From: Lachnospiraceae bacterium
Lineage (GTDB): Bacteria > Bacillota > Clostridia > Lachnospirales > Lachnospiraceae
NCBI GenBank assembly: GCA_024698865.1
Contig: JAILQS010000163.1
Location: forward strand, 1-45,090
DNA length: 45,090 nucleotides
Reading direction: 5' to 3'
The notes under the pieces are model-generated. The model made no database searches and was not told the DNA's origin. It worked only from the letters and a program-made list of their open reading frames with translations. The translations under genes were made by a program, and so were the position numbers. Below are positions 35,296-44,048 of this stretch, in pieces; positions within the stretch are counted from its first letter, which is position 1, and the number at the start of each line of letters is the position of its first letter.

Positions 35296-36332
35296 TGTCT
35301 AGAAGAATGTATGGTATTGATCTTGGCACAAGTCAGGTTAAGATATTAAAAAAAGGAGTAGGTGTGGTTTTAGACCAGAAGAATGTCATTGCGATTGCGA
35401 ATAAGAACAGCATTATTGCGACCGGTGATGATGCTTATGAGATGTTCGAAAAAGCACCTGCGAATATCAATGTTTCTTATCCGGTTCAGTTTGGTGTAAT
35501 TGCAGAAATAAAATATATGCAATTATTACTGAATGAATTTTTGAAACATACGGTATCCAGAACGAAAGGTTTTGGTGGTGGTGCGGACTTTTTGATTGCA
35601 GTACCTTCAGACATCACAGAAGTGGAAAAACACTCCTTCCACGACTTGATTGCAGCCAGTGAAGTGAAAGCGAAAAATATTCTACTCGTTGAAAAGCCAA
35701 TCGCTGCAGCACTTGGAATGGGATTGGATATTTTCCATGCCAATGGTGTGATGGTTGTAGACATCGGAGCAGCAACAACGGAGATTTCTATTTTGTCTCT
35801 GGGTGGAATCGTACTTAGTAAACTGATTCCAATCGGAGGAAACCGTCTGGATGAATCTATAAAGACGTTCATTAAAAAACGTTACAATCTTGTAATCGGA
35901 GATAAAACAGCAGAGTATATCAAGAAGGAACTTGTCAGCGCATTTCCAAAGGAGAAAGAATCGTTATTTGCCTGTGGAAGAAATGTGGTTACCGGACTTC
36001 CTTGTGAGATGGAGATTTATTCTTCAGAAGTAAATGAAGTTGTAAAAGAGCATCTGGTTACCATTATTGAATCCGCAAGAATGATTCTGGAGAGAACGCC
36101 ACCTGAAATTTCCGCTGATATTTACAGAGCCGGAGTTTATGTTACCGGCGGAACTGCTAATCTTCATGGATTGGCAGATTTGTTCCACAATGAAACAGAT
36201 CTCAAAATTAATCTTGCAGAGGACGCAGAGAATACCGTTGCACTTGGACTCGGAGTACTTATGAAAGAAATGGAATCCGGTAATAAGCTTGCAAATAATG
36301 TGATTCACACAATCAGCAAGAGAAGAAAGTAA
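35295..36332 (+). CDS. mreB: Rod-shape protein MreB
   Basis: MreB is the bacterial actin that organises lateral wall synthesis. The 345-residue protein has the actin-fold motifs: phosphate loop GIDLGTSQVKI near 7, MVVDIGAATTEISIL near 151 and VYVTGGTANLHG near 285. Some positions differ from standard MreB, such as LDQKNVIAI and CGRNVVTGLP in place of the usual RGRDLxxGLP. The ATG at 35295 overlaps the radC stop; the usable ribosome site is AAAGGGATG inside radC. It heads an mre block continuing to mreC and mreD. Confidence 0.94.
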   Translation: MSRRMYGIDLGTSQVKILKKGVGVVLDQKNVIAIANKNSIIATGDDAYEMFEKAPANINVSYPVQFGVIAEIKYMQLLLNEFLKHTVSRTKGFGGGADFLIAVPSDITEVEKHSFHDLIAASEVKAKNILLVEKPIAAALGMGLDIFHANGVMVVDIGAATTEISILSLGGIVLSKLIPIGGNRLDESIKTFIKKRYNLVIGDKTAEYIKKELVSAFPKEKESLFACGRNVVTGLPCEMEIYSSEVNEVVKEHLVTIIESARMILERTPPEISADIYRAGVYVTGGTANLHGLADLFHNETDLKINLAEDAENTVALGLGVLMKEMESGNKLANNVIHTISKRRK

Positions 36333-36353
36333 TCGCTTGGAGAGGAGTTAGTT

Positions 36354-37226
36354 ATGCGAAGAGACAGAAGATCCTCGTCAGCAACACCAAAGGTTTTAGT
36401 ATTGGCACTGTCGGTGTTGTGTCTGGTTCTTATATTTGTATCATATCAGTTTGCAGATGCGGTAGCACCTGTAAAAAATGTAGTTGGCGAAATTGTATTT
36501 CCAATGCAAAAAGGAATTAACCTGCTTGGAAGTGGAATTTCGGGAACAACGGATTATTTTACGTCCAAACAGAAGCTTTTGGATGAAAACAAAAAAATGA
36601 AAGAAGAGCTGGATAGCCTGAAATATCAGAATGGAATTTTGCAACAGGATTTTTCCGAGTTAGACAACCTGAGAGAATTATACTCTCTGGATGATGCATA
36701 TTCTTCTTATCCTACAAAGGCAGCGAGAATCATTAGCAGAGACAGCAACAACTGGTATAACCAGTTTACTATTGATAAAGGAACCGGTGATGGAATTGCC
36801 GTAAATATGAACGTTATAGCCAATGGCGGTCTTGTGGGAATTGTTACGGATGCCGGCAAACACTGGGCAAAGGTGCGTGCAATTATTGATGATAAAAGCA
36901 ATGTCAGCGGTATGGAAGTTAAGAATTCTGATATTTGTAATGTTAAGGGCAATCTCAAACTTTTGGATTCCGGAAACATTATTTTGGATATGGTTGACGT
37001 GGATGCGGCAATCAAAGAAGGTGATACCATTGTTACCTCCAATATCAGTGACAAATTCCTGCCGGGTATCACAATCGGTACGGTGACATCTTTGAATAAT
37101 GATGATTCCAATATGACAAAGTCAGGTGAAATCAAACCGGTTGTATCTTTTGATTCACTGAAAGTAGTATTGGTTATTACAACCTTGAAAGAGGAGCTTC
37201 CTAAGGAAGCACTTAATTATAATTAG
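36354..37226 (+). CDS. mreC: Rod-shape protein MreC
   Basis: MreC links MreB and MreD to penicillin-binding proteins outside the membrane. The 290-residue protein has a basic N-terminus (MRRDRRSSSATP), one membrane segment (about 13-33), a coiled coil (about 65-105, KQKLLDENKKMKEELDSL) and two beta domains after ARIISRDSNNWYNQFTIDKG. GNVKGNLKLL-type and SDKFLPGITIGTV segments are family typical. The ATG follows GGAGAGGAG. The gap to mreB is 21 nt. Confidence 0.95.
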   Translation: MRRDRRSSSATPKVLVLALSVLCLVLIFVSYQFADAVAPVKNVVGEIVFPMQKGINLLGSGISGTTDYFTSKQKLLDENKKMKEELDSLKYQNGILQQDFSELDNLRELYSLDDAYSSYPTKAARIISRDSNNWYNQFTIDKGTGDGIAVNMNVIANGGLVGIVTDAGKHWAKVRAIIDDKSNVSGMEVKNSDICNVKGNLKLLDSGNIILDMVDVDAAIKEGDTIVTSNISDKFLPGITIGTVTSLNNDDSNMTKSGEIKPVVSFDSLKVVLVITTLKEELPKEALNYN

Positions 37227-37240
37227 TCAGGAGGATAAAA

Positions 37241-37738
37241 ATGAAGCGTTTTATCGGAACGGCGTTAGTAATATATCTGGCGTTCATTCTTCAAACGACG
37301 ATTTTTCAAAGTTTGTCGCTGGCGGATGTTTCTCCTAACATATTATTGATTGTAACCGTGTCGTTTGCATATATTCGTGAAAACCGGGACGGAATATGGA
37401 TTGGATTTTTCAGTGGCTTACTGATGGATGCGATGTATGGAGAAGTTCTTGGTCTGTATGCGCTGATTTTGATGATAATCGGATTTGTAATCAGCATAAT
37501 ACCGAAGGATTATTTTACGGACAACATTTTTGTACCAATGATATTAGTTGGGGGAAGCGACTTTTTCTATGGGTTTTCCTACTTTGTCTTTGAGTTTTTA
37601 TTGCGGGGAAGAACGAGTATGATATTCTATTTTTCCAGAATCGTACTTCCCGAAATTGTATATACGGTCATTGTTTCCATCGTTTTATACAAATTGTTAT
37701 ATATATTAGATGATAGATTAGAGGGTAAGGAGGTTTAG
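37241..37738 (+). CDS. mreD: Rod-shape protein MreD
   Basis: MreD is the integral-membrane partner of MreC. The 165-residue protein is about five membrane segments with few charged residues; VSFAYIRENRDGIWIGFFSGLLMDAMYG is the conserved region (first part near residues 46-60, GLLMD near 65). The ATG follows CAGGAGG, 14 nt after mreC. Its end lies 2 nt before the TTG of the PBP gene, whose ribosome site is inside mreD. Confidence 0.93.
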   Translation: MKRFIGTALVIYLAFILQTTIFQSLSLADVSPNILLIVTVSFAYIRENRDGIWIGFFSGLLMDAMYGEVLGLYALILMIIGFVISIIPKDYFTDNIFVPMILVGGSDFFYGFSYFVFEFLLRGRTSMIFYFSRIVLPEIVYTVIVSIVLYKLLYILDDRLEGKEV

Positions 37739-37740
37739 AA

Positions 37741-40587
37741 TTGGAATTTTTAAAGAATCTGTTCGAAAAATTTGCAGAAAATAGATTGCTACCAATTTCT
37801 CTGATTTTATGCCTTTTGCTTTTCAGTCTGGTAAGACAATTATACGGTCTGCAGATTTTAGACAGTGCGTCGGATACTTCCACTGCTACATATACCAATG
37901 AAAAGAAAATTGATGTGCCTAGTACCAGAGGTAACATTTATGATAGAAACGGTGTGTTGCTTGCAACGGATGAGTTAACTTATTCGGTAACGATTATAGA
38001 CACCGGAGAATTAGAAACGAACGAAGAAAAAAATGAAATGATAAAGCATCTTGTAGAAATACTGGATGCGCACAAGGTAAAATATAACCTTCCTTTGTTC
38101 ATTAAGGTGACAAAGAACGGGGAATATAAATTTACCGTAGAAGATAACGTATTGACACGATTCAAAAAAGATGTCTACGGCATCAAATCCGGCGAAGAAC
38201 TGAATGCCGAGCAGGAGAATGCAACGGCAAAAGATGTGTTCGATTATCTGAATACGGATCAGAGTAATCTGAGTCCGAAGTTTGGTGTGCCGGAAACCTA
38301 TGAACCGGATATGGCTGTAAAAGTGTTGGCGATACGATACGCGTTATATTTAAAACGTTATCAGAAATACATGGCAGCTACCGTGGCTACAGATTTGAAT
38401 GAGGAAGCCGTAGCTGCAATCAATGAAAATTCCGCTGATTTACCGGGGGTAAAAGTCGAAGGTGTTACACATAGGGTTTATCATGACAGTGAGTACTTTG
38501 CTCACATTGTTGGATATACCGGACAGATAACATCAGATGAATACAGTGAATTTTCTGAGAACGGTCAAAGTCAGTTCTATACGTATGATGACCAGATTGG
38601 ACGCTCCGGAATTGAAAAAGAGTACGAGAGTTATTTGCATGGAATCAAAGGAACCAAAACGGTTTCCGTAGATGCGGATTATCGTATAACCGGTGAGGTA
38701 GACAGCAAGAAATCCATCGCGGGAAGTGATGTTTATCTGACTATAGATTCGGAGCTGCAGAAAGCCTGCTATAAAATACTGGAACAAAGAATTGCCGGTA
38801 TTTTGCTTTCAAAAATTACAAACAGTCACGACGAAGGAACAAAAGGAACTTCAGCGGCAGGTATTATGATTCCGATTTATGATGTATATGCCGCATTGAT
38901 TAATAATAATGTGATTGATACGTCTCTTTTTAAAGAGAAGAAAGCTTCGGACCTGGAAAAGAGTATTTATTCCAAATACCAGAGTGAGAAGGATGCTGCT
39001 TTCTCCAAAATCAAACACGGTCTGGACGCTGATATCAAGTCAGATACGTACCTTGATGAGGAGACAAAGAGTTATTTGTCCTATATTTATTCGATGTTAA
39101 AAGAGAAGGATATTATTCTCACAAAAAATATTAATATCGAAGATGAAACGTACGTAGCTTTTGGTAACGATGAAGTTTCGCTCAGCGAGTTTTTACAGTA
39201 CGCGCTTTCCAAACAGTGGATTGATACAACCAAACTGGACAATCTGGACCAGCAGTTTTACAGTACGGAAGAATTGTATGAACAACTGGTAGACTATATT
39301 TTAAGAGAACTGAAGGATTCTTCGGAATTTGATAAGTCCGTTTATAATTATATGATTCAGTCTGAGAAAATCAGTGGTAAGGACGTATGTTTATTACTTT
39401 ACGAACAGGGTGTACTTAAGGATGAAGATGGCACACAGAGCAAACTCAGATCCGGCACATTATCTTCCTATGAATTTATGCGAAATATGATTCGTACACT
39501 GAAGATTACACCGGATATGCTGGCGCTTAAGCCTTGTTCCGGTTCCATTGTAGTTACGGACGCCAAAAAGGGAGAAGTGCTTGCACTTGTAACGTATCCA
39601 AGTTATGACAATAACAAACTTGCCAACAGCATTGATTCGGATTATTATTCTAAATTACAGTCCGATTCCTCTTATCCAATGTTGAACCGTCCGTTGCAGC
39701 AAAAAACTGCGCCGGGTTCTACCTATAAGATGGTAACTGCTGCCGCAGCACTGGATACGGAAGCTATAAGTATTAACCAGAAAATTCAGGATAAACTCGT
39801 ATTTGATAAGATTCCTCTGAATCCAAAATGCTGGAGTTCAACCAGTCACGGTAATATTGATATTGTCGACGCCTTACAGGTTTCTTGCAACTATTTCTTT
39901 TATGAAGTAGGATATAATATGAGTCTGGACAGCAAAGACAACTATGAAAGTACCATTGGACTTAAGAAGCTTCGTAAGTATGCAACAATGTTTGGTTTCA
40001 ATACCAACTCGGGAATTGAACTTCACGAAGCGGATCCAAATATTTCAGATGAAGACTCGGTTCGTTCCGCAATCGGACAGGGTACGAACAGTTTTACACC
40101 GTCACAGATTGCAAGATATGTAACAACTCTTGCGAACAAGGGAGATTGTTTTGACCTGACCATTATTTCCAAAGTAATGGATTCCAACGGTAATCTGGAG
40201 TTGCAAAACGAAGCGAAGCTCCATAACAAAGTGGATCTGGATTACAGTATCTGGGCTACGATCAAACAGGGTATGTATAAAGTAGTAAATGGCCCAAACA
40301 GTTCTATTTCCAAACTGTTTGAAAAGTTAAAACAAAAGGTTGCAGGTAAAACCGGTACTGCGCAGGAGAGTAAGAAAGATCCGAACCATGCGTTGTTTGT
40401 ATCGTATGCACCGTATGAAGACCCCGAAATTGCTGTTACAGTCGTTATTCCGAATGGATACACATCAAGTAACGCTGCCGAGGTTGCGCGAAATGTTTAT
40501 AAGTATTATTTTGCTAAAGACAAATCGAAGATTAATCTGGACGGAGATGTAACACTTCCGGAGTTGGATACGACGATTTCAGATTAA
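37741..40587 (+). CDS. Class B penicillin-binding protein, elongation type, with large insert
   Basis: This 948-residue transpeptidase cross-links peptidoglycan with RodA. It has an N-terminal membrane segment (about 17-37), the dimerisation motif TRGNIYDRNG near 59-69 and the transpeptidase boxes: Ser660 in APGSTYKMV, SCN at 715-717 and KTGT at 870-873. Typical PBP2 proteins are 600-720 residues. The excess is mainly an insert of about 240 residues (about 353-598) between the pedestal and the catalytic domain, without a motif I recognise. The start is TTG at 37741 with AAGGAGG upstream. The place after mreD is that of mrdA in many bacteria. Confidence 0.93.
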   Translation: MEFLKNLFEKFAENRLLPISLILCLLLFSLVRQLYGLQILDSASDTSTATYTNEKKIDVPSTRGNIYDRNGVLLATDELTYSVTIIDTGELETNEEKNEMIKHLVEILDAHKVKYNLPLFIKVTKNGEYKFTVEDNVLTRFKKDVYGIKSGEELNAEQENATAKDVFDYLNTDQSNLSPKFGVPETYEPDMAVKVLAIRYALYLKRYQKYMAATVATDLNEEAVAAINENSADLPGVKVEGVTHRVYHDSEYFAHIVGYTGQITSDEYSEFSENGQSQFYTYDDQIGRSGIEKEYESYLHGIKGTKTVSVDADYRITGEVDSKKSIAGSDVYLTIDSELQKACYKILEQRIAGILLSKITNSHDEGTKGTSAAGIMIPIYDVYAALINNNVIDTSLFKEKKASDLEKSIYSKYQSEKDAAFSKIKHGLDADIKSDTYLDEETKSYLSYIYSMLKEKDIILTKNINIEDETYVAFGNDEVSLSEFLQYALSKQWIDTTKLDNLDQQFYSTEELYEQLVDYILRELKDSSEFDKSVYNYMIQSEKISGKDVCLLLYEQGVLKDEDGTQSKLRSGTLSSYEFMRNMIRTLKITPDMLALKPCSGSIVVTDAKKGEVLALVTYPSYDNNKLANSIDSDYYSKLQSDSSYPMLNRPLQQKTAPGSTYKMVTAAAALDTEAISINQKIQDKLVFDKIPLNPKCWSSTSHGNIDIVDALQVSCNYFFYEVGYNMSLDSKDNYESTIGLKKLRKYATMFGFNTNSGIELHEADPNISDEDSVRSAIGQGTNSFTPSQIARYVTTLANKGDCFDLTIISKVMDSNGNLELQNEAKLHNKVDLDYSIWATIKQGMYKVVNGPNSSISKLFEKLKQKVAGKTGTAQESKKDPNHALFVSYAPYEDPEIAVTVVIPNGYTSSNAAEVARNVYKYYFAKDKSKINLDGDVTLPELDTTISD

Positions 40588-40618
40588 TTTCGTACATAGT
40601 TTTATTGGAGGTAAAGCA

Positions 40619-41287
40619 TTGGATAATTCCGTAATCATCAAAGGAACCAAATCAGGCATTATAGTTGTATTGAATGCCGTAATTACGTTTGAGGAATTAA
40701 AAGAAGCGTTTATCAAGAAGTTTGAAGAGGCTTCCGATTTTCTTGGAAGTACACAGGTGGCAGTTAGTTTTGAGGGAAGGGCACTGAGTCTGGATGAAGA
40801 AAAAGAATTGCTTTCGCTGATTTCAAAGCATTCCAAATTAAGAGTTGTCTGTCTTGTGGAAACCGATCCACTGAAAGAACAAAAGATGGAGAAAGCATTG
40901 GGAGAAAAACTTCTTGAAATTGAAAAGAATACCGGTCAGTTCTACAAAGGAAATCTGCGCTCCGGTCAGGTAGTGGAAGCCGAGCACAGCATTATCGTGC
41001 TGGGAGATGTAAAAGCCGGCGCTAAGATTATTTCGACAGGCAATATTATTGTGCTGGGAACTTTGTCAGGAACGGCATTTGCCGGTTCTAAAGGGAACAC
41101 CAATGCATTTGTACTTGCTTTGGATATGCGGCCGACACAAATCAGGATTGCATCTTTGATTGCAAGATCTCCGGACAATCCGGTCAAAGAGAAAGAGAAA
41201 AAGACCAAGATTGTTTACGTGGAAGATGGAAACATCTACATGGAAGAATTTAATAAGAATGTACTGGATGACATTCGCTTAAATTAA
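40619..41287 (+). CDS. minC: Septum-site protein MinC
   Basis: MinC blocks FtsZ assembly away from mid-cell. The 222-residue protein has an N-terminal FtsZ-inhibitory domain (about 1-95) and a C-terminal beta-helix that binds MinD (about 110-200). The latter shows RSGQVVEAEHSIIVLGDVKAGA and GNIIVLGTLSG, with GPSKGN-type AFAGSKGNTNAFV. The start is TTG at 40619 after GGAGGT. It begins the min block 31 nt after the PBP gene. Confidence 0.96.
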   Translation: MDNSVIIKGTKSGIIVVLNAVITFEELKEAFIKKFEEASDFLGSTQVAVSFEGRALSLDEEKELLSLISKHSKLRVVCLVETDPLKEQKMEKALGEKLLEIEKNTGQFYKGNLRSGQVVEAEHSIIVLGDVKAGAKIISTGNIIVLGTLSGTAFAGSKGNTNAFVLALDMRPTQIRIASLIARSPDNPVKEKEKKTKIVYVEDGNIYMEEFNKNVLDDIRLN

Positions 41288-41323
41288 TATATAATTATAA
41301 AAAATGATTGGAGGACCATATTA

Positions 41324-42115
41324 ATGGGAGAAGTAATTGTTGTCACATCCGGAAAAGGAGGCGTTGGTAAAACTACTACAACTGCCAATGTCGGAACCGG
41401 TTTAGCCAAATTGGATAAGAAAGTAGTATTGATTGATACAGATATCGGACTTCGTAATCTGGACGTAGTAATGGGATTAGAGAACCGAATCGTATACAAT
41501 CTTGTAGACGTGGTAGAAAATAACTGTCGAATTCGTCAGGCGTTAATTAAAGATAAGAGATATCCAAATCTTTATCTTTTGCCTTCTGCACAGACAAGAG
41601 ATAAATCTGCCGTAACACCGGAGCAGATGAAAAAACTTGCAGATGAGTTAAGAGAAGAATTTGATTACATAATCATGGACTGCCCGGCAGGAATTGAGCA
41701 GGGATTCCAGAATGCAATTGCAGGAGCGGACAGCGCATTGGTTGTCACTACACCTGAGGTATCTGCAGTGCGTGACGCAGATAGAATTATTGGATTATTG
41801 GAAGCAAATGAGATGAAGAATACACACCTGGTTGTAAACCGTCTGAGAACCGATATGGTAAAAAGAGGCGACATGATGTCCAGCGATGATGTGGTAGAGA
41901 TTCTTGCAGTAGACTTAATCGGTGTAGTTCCGGATGATGAAAACATTGTTGTCGCTACAAACAACGGTGAACCGCTTGTAGGCAGCAATTCACTTGCAGG
42001 ACAGGCATATATGAATATTTGCCGTCGTCTGTTAGGAGAAGAGGTTCCGCTTCTTGATTTGAATGCAAGAAATGGAATTGTGAACAAATTAGCAAGCTTA
42101 TTCAAGAAGAACTAA
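41324..42115 (+). CDS. minD: Septum-site ATPase MinD
   Basis: MinD is a membrane-cycling ATPase that recruits MinC. The 263-residue protein has the deviant Walker A motif GKGGVGKTT at 10-18, with the signature Lys11. DTDIGLRNLD and MDCPAGIEQGFQNA follow, and the protein ends in an amphipathic helix, GIVNKLASLFKKN, for membrane binding. The ATG follows TTGGAGG. It is 36 nt after minC and 13 nt before minE. Confidence 0.98.
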   Translation: MGEVIVVTSGKGGVGKTTTTANVGTGLAKLDKKVVLIDTDIGLRNLDVVMGLENRIVYNLVDVVENNCRIRQALIKDKRYPNLYLLPSAQTRDKSAVTPEQMKKLADELREEFDYIIMDCPAGIEQGFQNAIAGADSALVVTTPEVSAVRDADRIIGLLEANEMKNTHLVVNRLRTDMVKRGDMMSSDDVVEILAVDLIGVVPDDENIVVATNNGEPLVGSNSLAGQAYMNICRRLLGEEVPLLDLNARNGIVNKLASLFKKN

Positions 42116-42128
42116 GGAGGAATCAACA

Positions 42129-42407
42129 GTGAAGTGGACAGATATTTTTAAGAAAAAAAGTTCAAGTAACGTTGCAAAAGACCGTTTGAAACTTGTGTTG
42201 GTTTCCGACAGAGCAAATTGTTCACCGGATATTATGGATCAGATTAAGAATGATATTATCAATGTCATTTCCAAATATGTTGAGATTGATACCGAAGGGT
42301 TTGATATCAAAATTACACAGGTGGAATCTGAAGAAAATGAAGGAACTGTTCCGGCATTGTTTGCCAATATACCAATTAAGGATATGAGAGCACCTAAGAA
42401 CAAGTAA
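42129..42407 (+). CDS. minE: Cell-division topological factor MinE
   Basis: MinE stimulates MinD ATPase to give pole-to-pole oscillation and protect mid-cell. The 92-residue protein has an N-terminal membrane-binding helix (WTDIFKKKSSSNVAKDRLKL) and the strand VLVSDRANCSPDIM. The start is GTG at 42129 behind AAGGAGG. MinE means the host uses the oscillating Min system rather than the Bacillus DivIVA-MinJ one, which fits Clostridia. Confidence 0.97.
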   Translation: MKWTDIFKKKSSSNVAKDRLKLVLVSDRANCSPDIMDQIKNDIINVISKYVEIDTEGFDIKITQVESEENEGTVPALFANIPIKDMRAPKNK

Positions 42408-42439
42408 TAAAGCGATAACTTATAGATGGTGAGATTTTT

Positions 42440-43594
42440 ATGTTTGATTTTTTTGATTATGATTTTAAAAGATACAATTATACATTGCTACTGGTTGTAA
42501 CGCTGTTAAGTTTTGCCGGTGCATATTTTGTTATGTGTGCCAGTGGAACCGATGCGGGAATGTCCATGTTTCGCAAACAATTAATCGGTATGTTTCTGGG
42601 ACTTTTTATGGCAGTCGGTATTTCATTGATTGATTATCATTTGATTTGCCAGTTTACGGTGGTTTATTATATCGTCGTAACACCGATGGTAGCTGCAACC
42701 AAGTATTCACCATGGGGAACCGATCTTGGAACCAAGTCTTTTCGATGGATTAATGTTTTCGGAATTAAATTTCAGCCTTCCGAAGTGTGTAAGGTTATGT
42801 TAATTCTGGCACTTGCAGCATTTTTTACTAAGTTTAAAAAGCGAATTAACAGAGTGCCTACCATCTTACTCGCAATTACAATTATGATGGTTCCGACCTT
42901 CTTTATTCTTACACAGTCGGATTTGTCTTCGAGTGTCGTTATAATGTTCGTATTTGCAATGATGATATTTTTTGCGGGCTTGAGCTATAAGATTATATTA
43001 CCGGCACTGGCGGCAGGAGTACCGTTATTTTTCATCGTTTACTGGTATATACAACAGCCAAACCAGAAATTATTAAATCCGTACCAGGTAGAGCGTATTA
43101 TTGGCTTCAAACATCCGGATTTGTATGCTTCAGAGACTATGTGGCAACAGAATCAGTCGGTGACGGCAATTTCTGCAGGCAAATTACTCGGAAAGATATT
43201 TACGGACAATCCGGTTCGCGCTTATCGAAAAGTAGGTGTCAATGAAAGTGATTTTATTTTTTCTGTCATAGGAGAAGAAGGTGGATTTTTAGGAAGTCTG
43301 TTGATTATCGCACTACTGGCAATTGTCGTAATTATTGCGTTAATGACAGCCAAAAATGCGAGCGATAGACTTGGAATGTTGATATGTGTTGGAATTGCCT
43401 CTATGTTTGCGTTTCAGACATTTGCCAACATAGGCGTTGCAACTCGTATGCTTCCAAATACAGGTTTACCGTTGCCGTTTTTGAGTGCCGGATTAAGTTC
43501 CATGTTAAGCAGTATGATCAGTATCGGTCTGCTTCTTAATATCGGACTTCAATCGAGAGTACGAAGTGACGGATTCTCTATGATGAATCAGTAA
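42440..43594 (+). CDS. rodA: Lipid II polymerase RodA (SEDS family)
   Basis: RodA is the SEDS glycosyltransferase that polymerises glycan strands along the side wall with a class B PBP. The 384-residue protein has about ten membrane segments. Family motifs include the KSFRWI-type GTKSFRWINVFGIKFQPSE near 94, TQSDLSSSVV near 155, DFIFSVIGEEGGF near 272 and TGLPLPFLSAGLSSML near 345. The ATG at 42440 has a weak GGTGAG site. Its placement after minE is typical for Lachnospiraceae-type Clostridia. Confidence 0.95.
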   Translation: MFDFFDYDFKRYNYTLLLVVTLLSFAGAYFVMCASGTDAGMSMFRKQLIGMFLGLFMAVGISLIDYHLICQFTVVYYIVVTPMVAATKYSPWGTDLGTKSFRWINVFGIKFQPSEVCKVMLILALAAFFTKFKKRINRVPTILLAITIMMVPTFFILTQSDLSSSVVIMFVFAMMIFFAGLSYKIILPALAAGVPLFFIVYWYIQQPNQKLLNPYQVERIIGFKHPDLYASETMWQQNQSVTAISAGKLLGKIFTDNPVRAYRKVGVNESDFIFSVIGEEGGFLGSLLIIALLAIVVIIALMTAKNASDRLGMLICVGIASMFAFQTFANIGVATRMLPNTGLPLPFLSAGLSSMLSSMISIGLLLNIGLQSRVRSDGFSMMNQ

Positions 43595-43622
43595 TAATCT
43601 AACATAATCGGAGGTAAAAAAC

Positions 43623-44036
43623 ATGAATATAGGTTTTGTGGCGCATGATAATAAAAAGAAACTGATGCAGAATTTATGCATCGCCTATCGTGGAATTCTT
43701 TGTAAACATACATTATTTGCAACAGGCACCACCGGAAGACTGATTGAAGAGGTTACAAACCTGACGGTGCATAAGTTCCTTGCCGGTCATTTGGGAGGGG
43801 AACAGCAGTTAGGCTCTCAAATTGAACATAATATGATGGATGCGATTATTTTTTTGCGGGATCCGTTATATAAAAAATCACATGAACCGGAACTAAGTAA
43901 TGTTATCAAATTATGTGACGTACACAATATACCTGTAGCTACCAACCTGGCAACAGCCGAGCTTTTGATTAAAGCACTCGAAAGAGGGGATTTGGAGTGG
44001 CGTGAGGTCGTTAAGAGTACAAATCAGGAAGAATAG
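43623..44036 (+). CDS. mgsA: Methylglyoxal synthase with Glu at the catalytic Asp
   Basis: MgsA converts dihydroxyacetone phosphate to methylglyoxal and phosphate, a bypass used under phosphate stress. The 137-residue protein has AHD at 7-9, the phosphate-binding GTTG near 35, FLRDPL with Asp80, His87 and NLATAELLI. However, the usual GPLGGDQQ is GHLGGEQQ: codon GAA at 43800-43802 puts Glu60 where the E. coli catalytic base Asp71 sits, and the Pro before it is His. The rest of the active site looks intact, so it may be active with altered kinetics, or not. The ATG follows GGAGGT. Confidence 0.94.
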   Translation: MNIGFVAHDNKKKLMQNLCIAYRGILCKHTLFATGTTGRLIEEVTNLTVHKFLAGHLGGEQQLGSQIEHNMMDAIIFLRDPLYKKSHEPELSNVIKLCDVHNIPVATNLATAELLIKALERGDLEWREVVKSTNQEE

Positions 44037-44048
44037 AGGGGATGAAAA

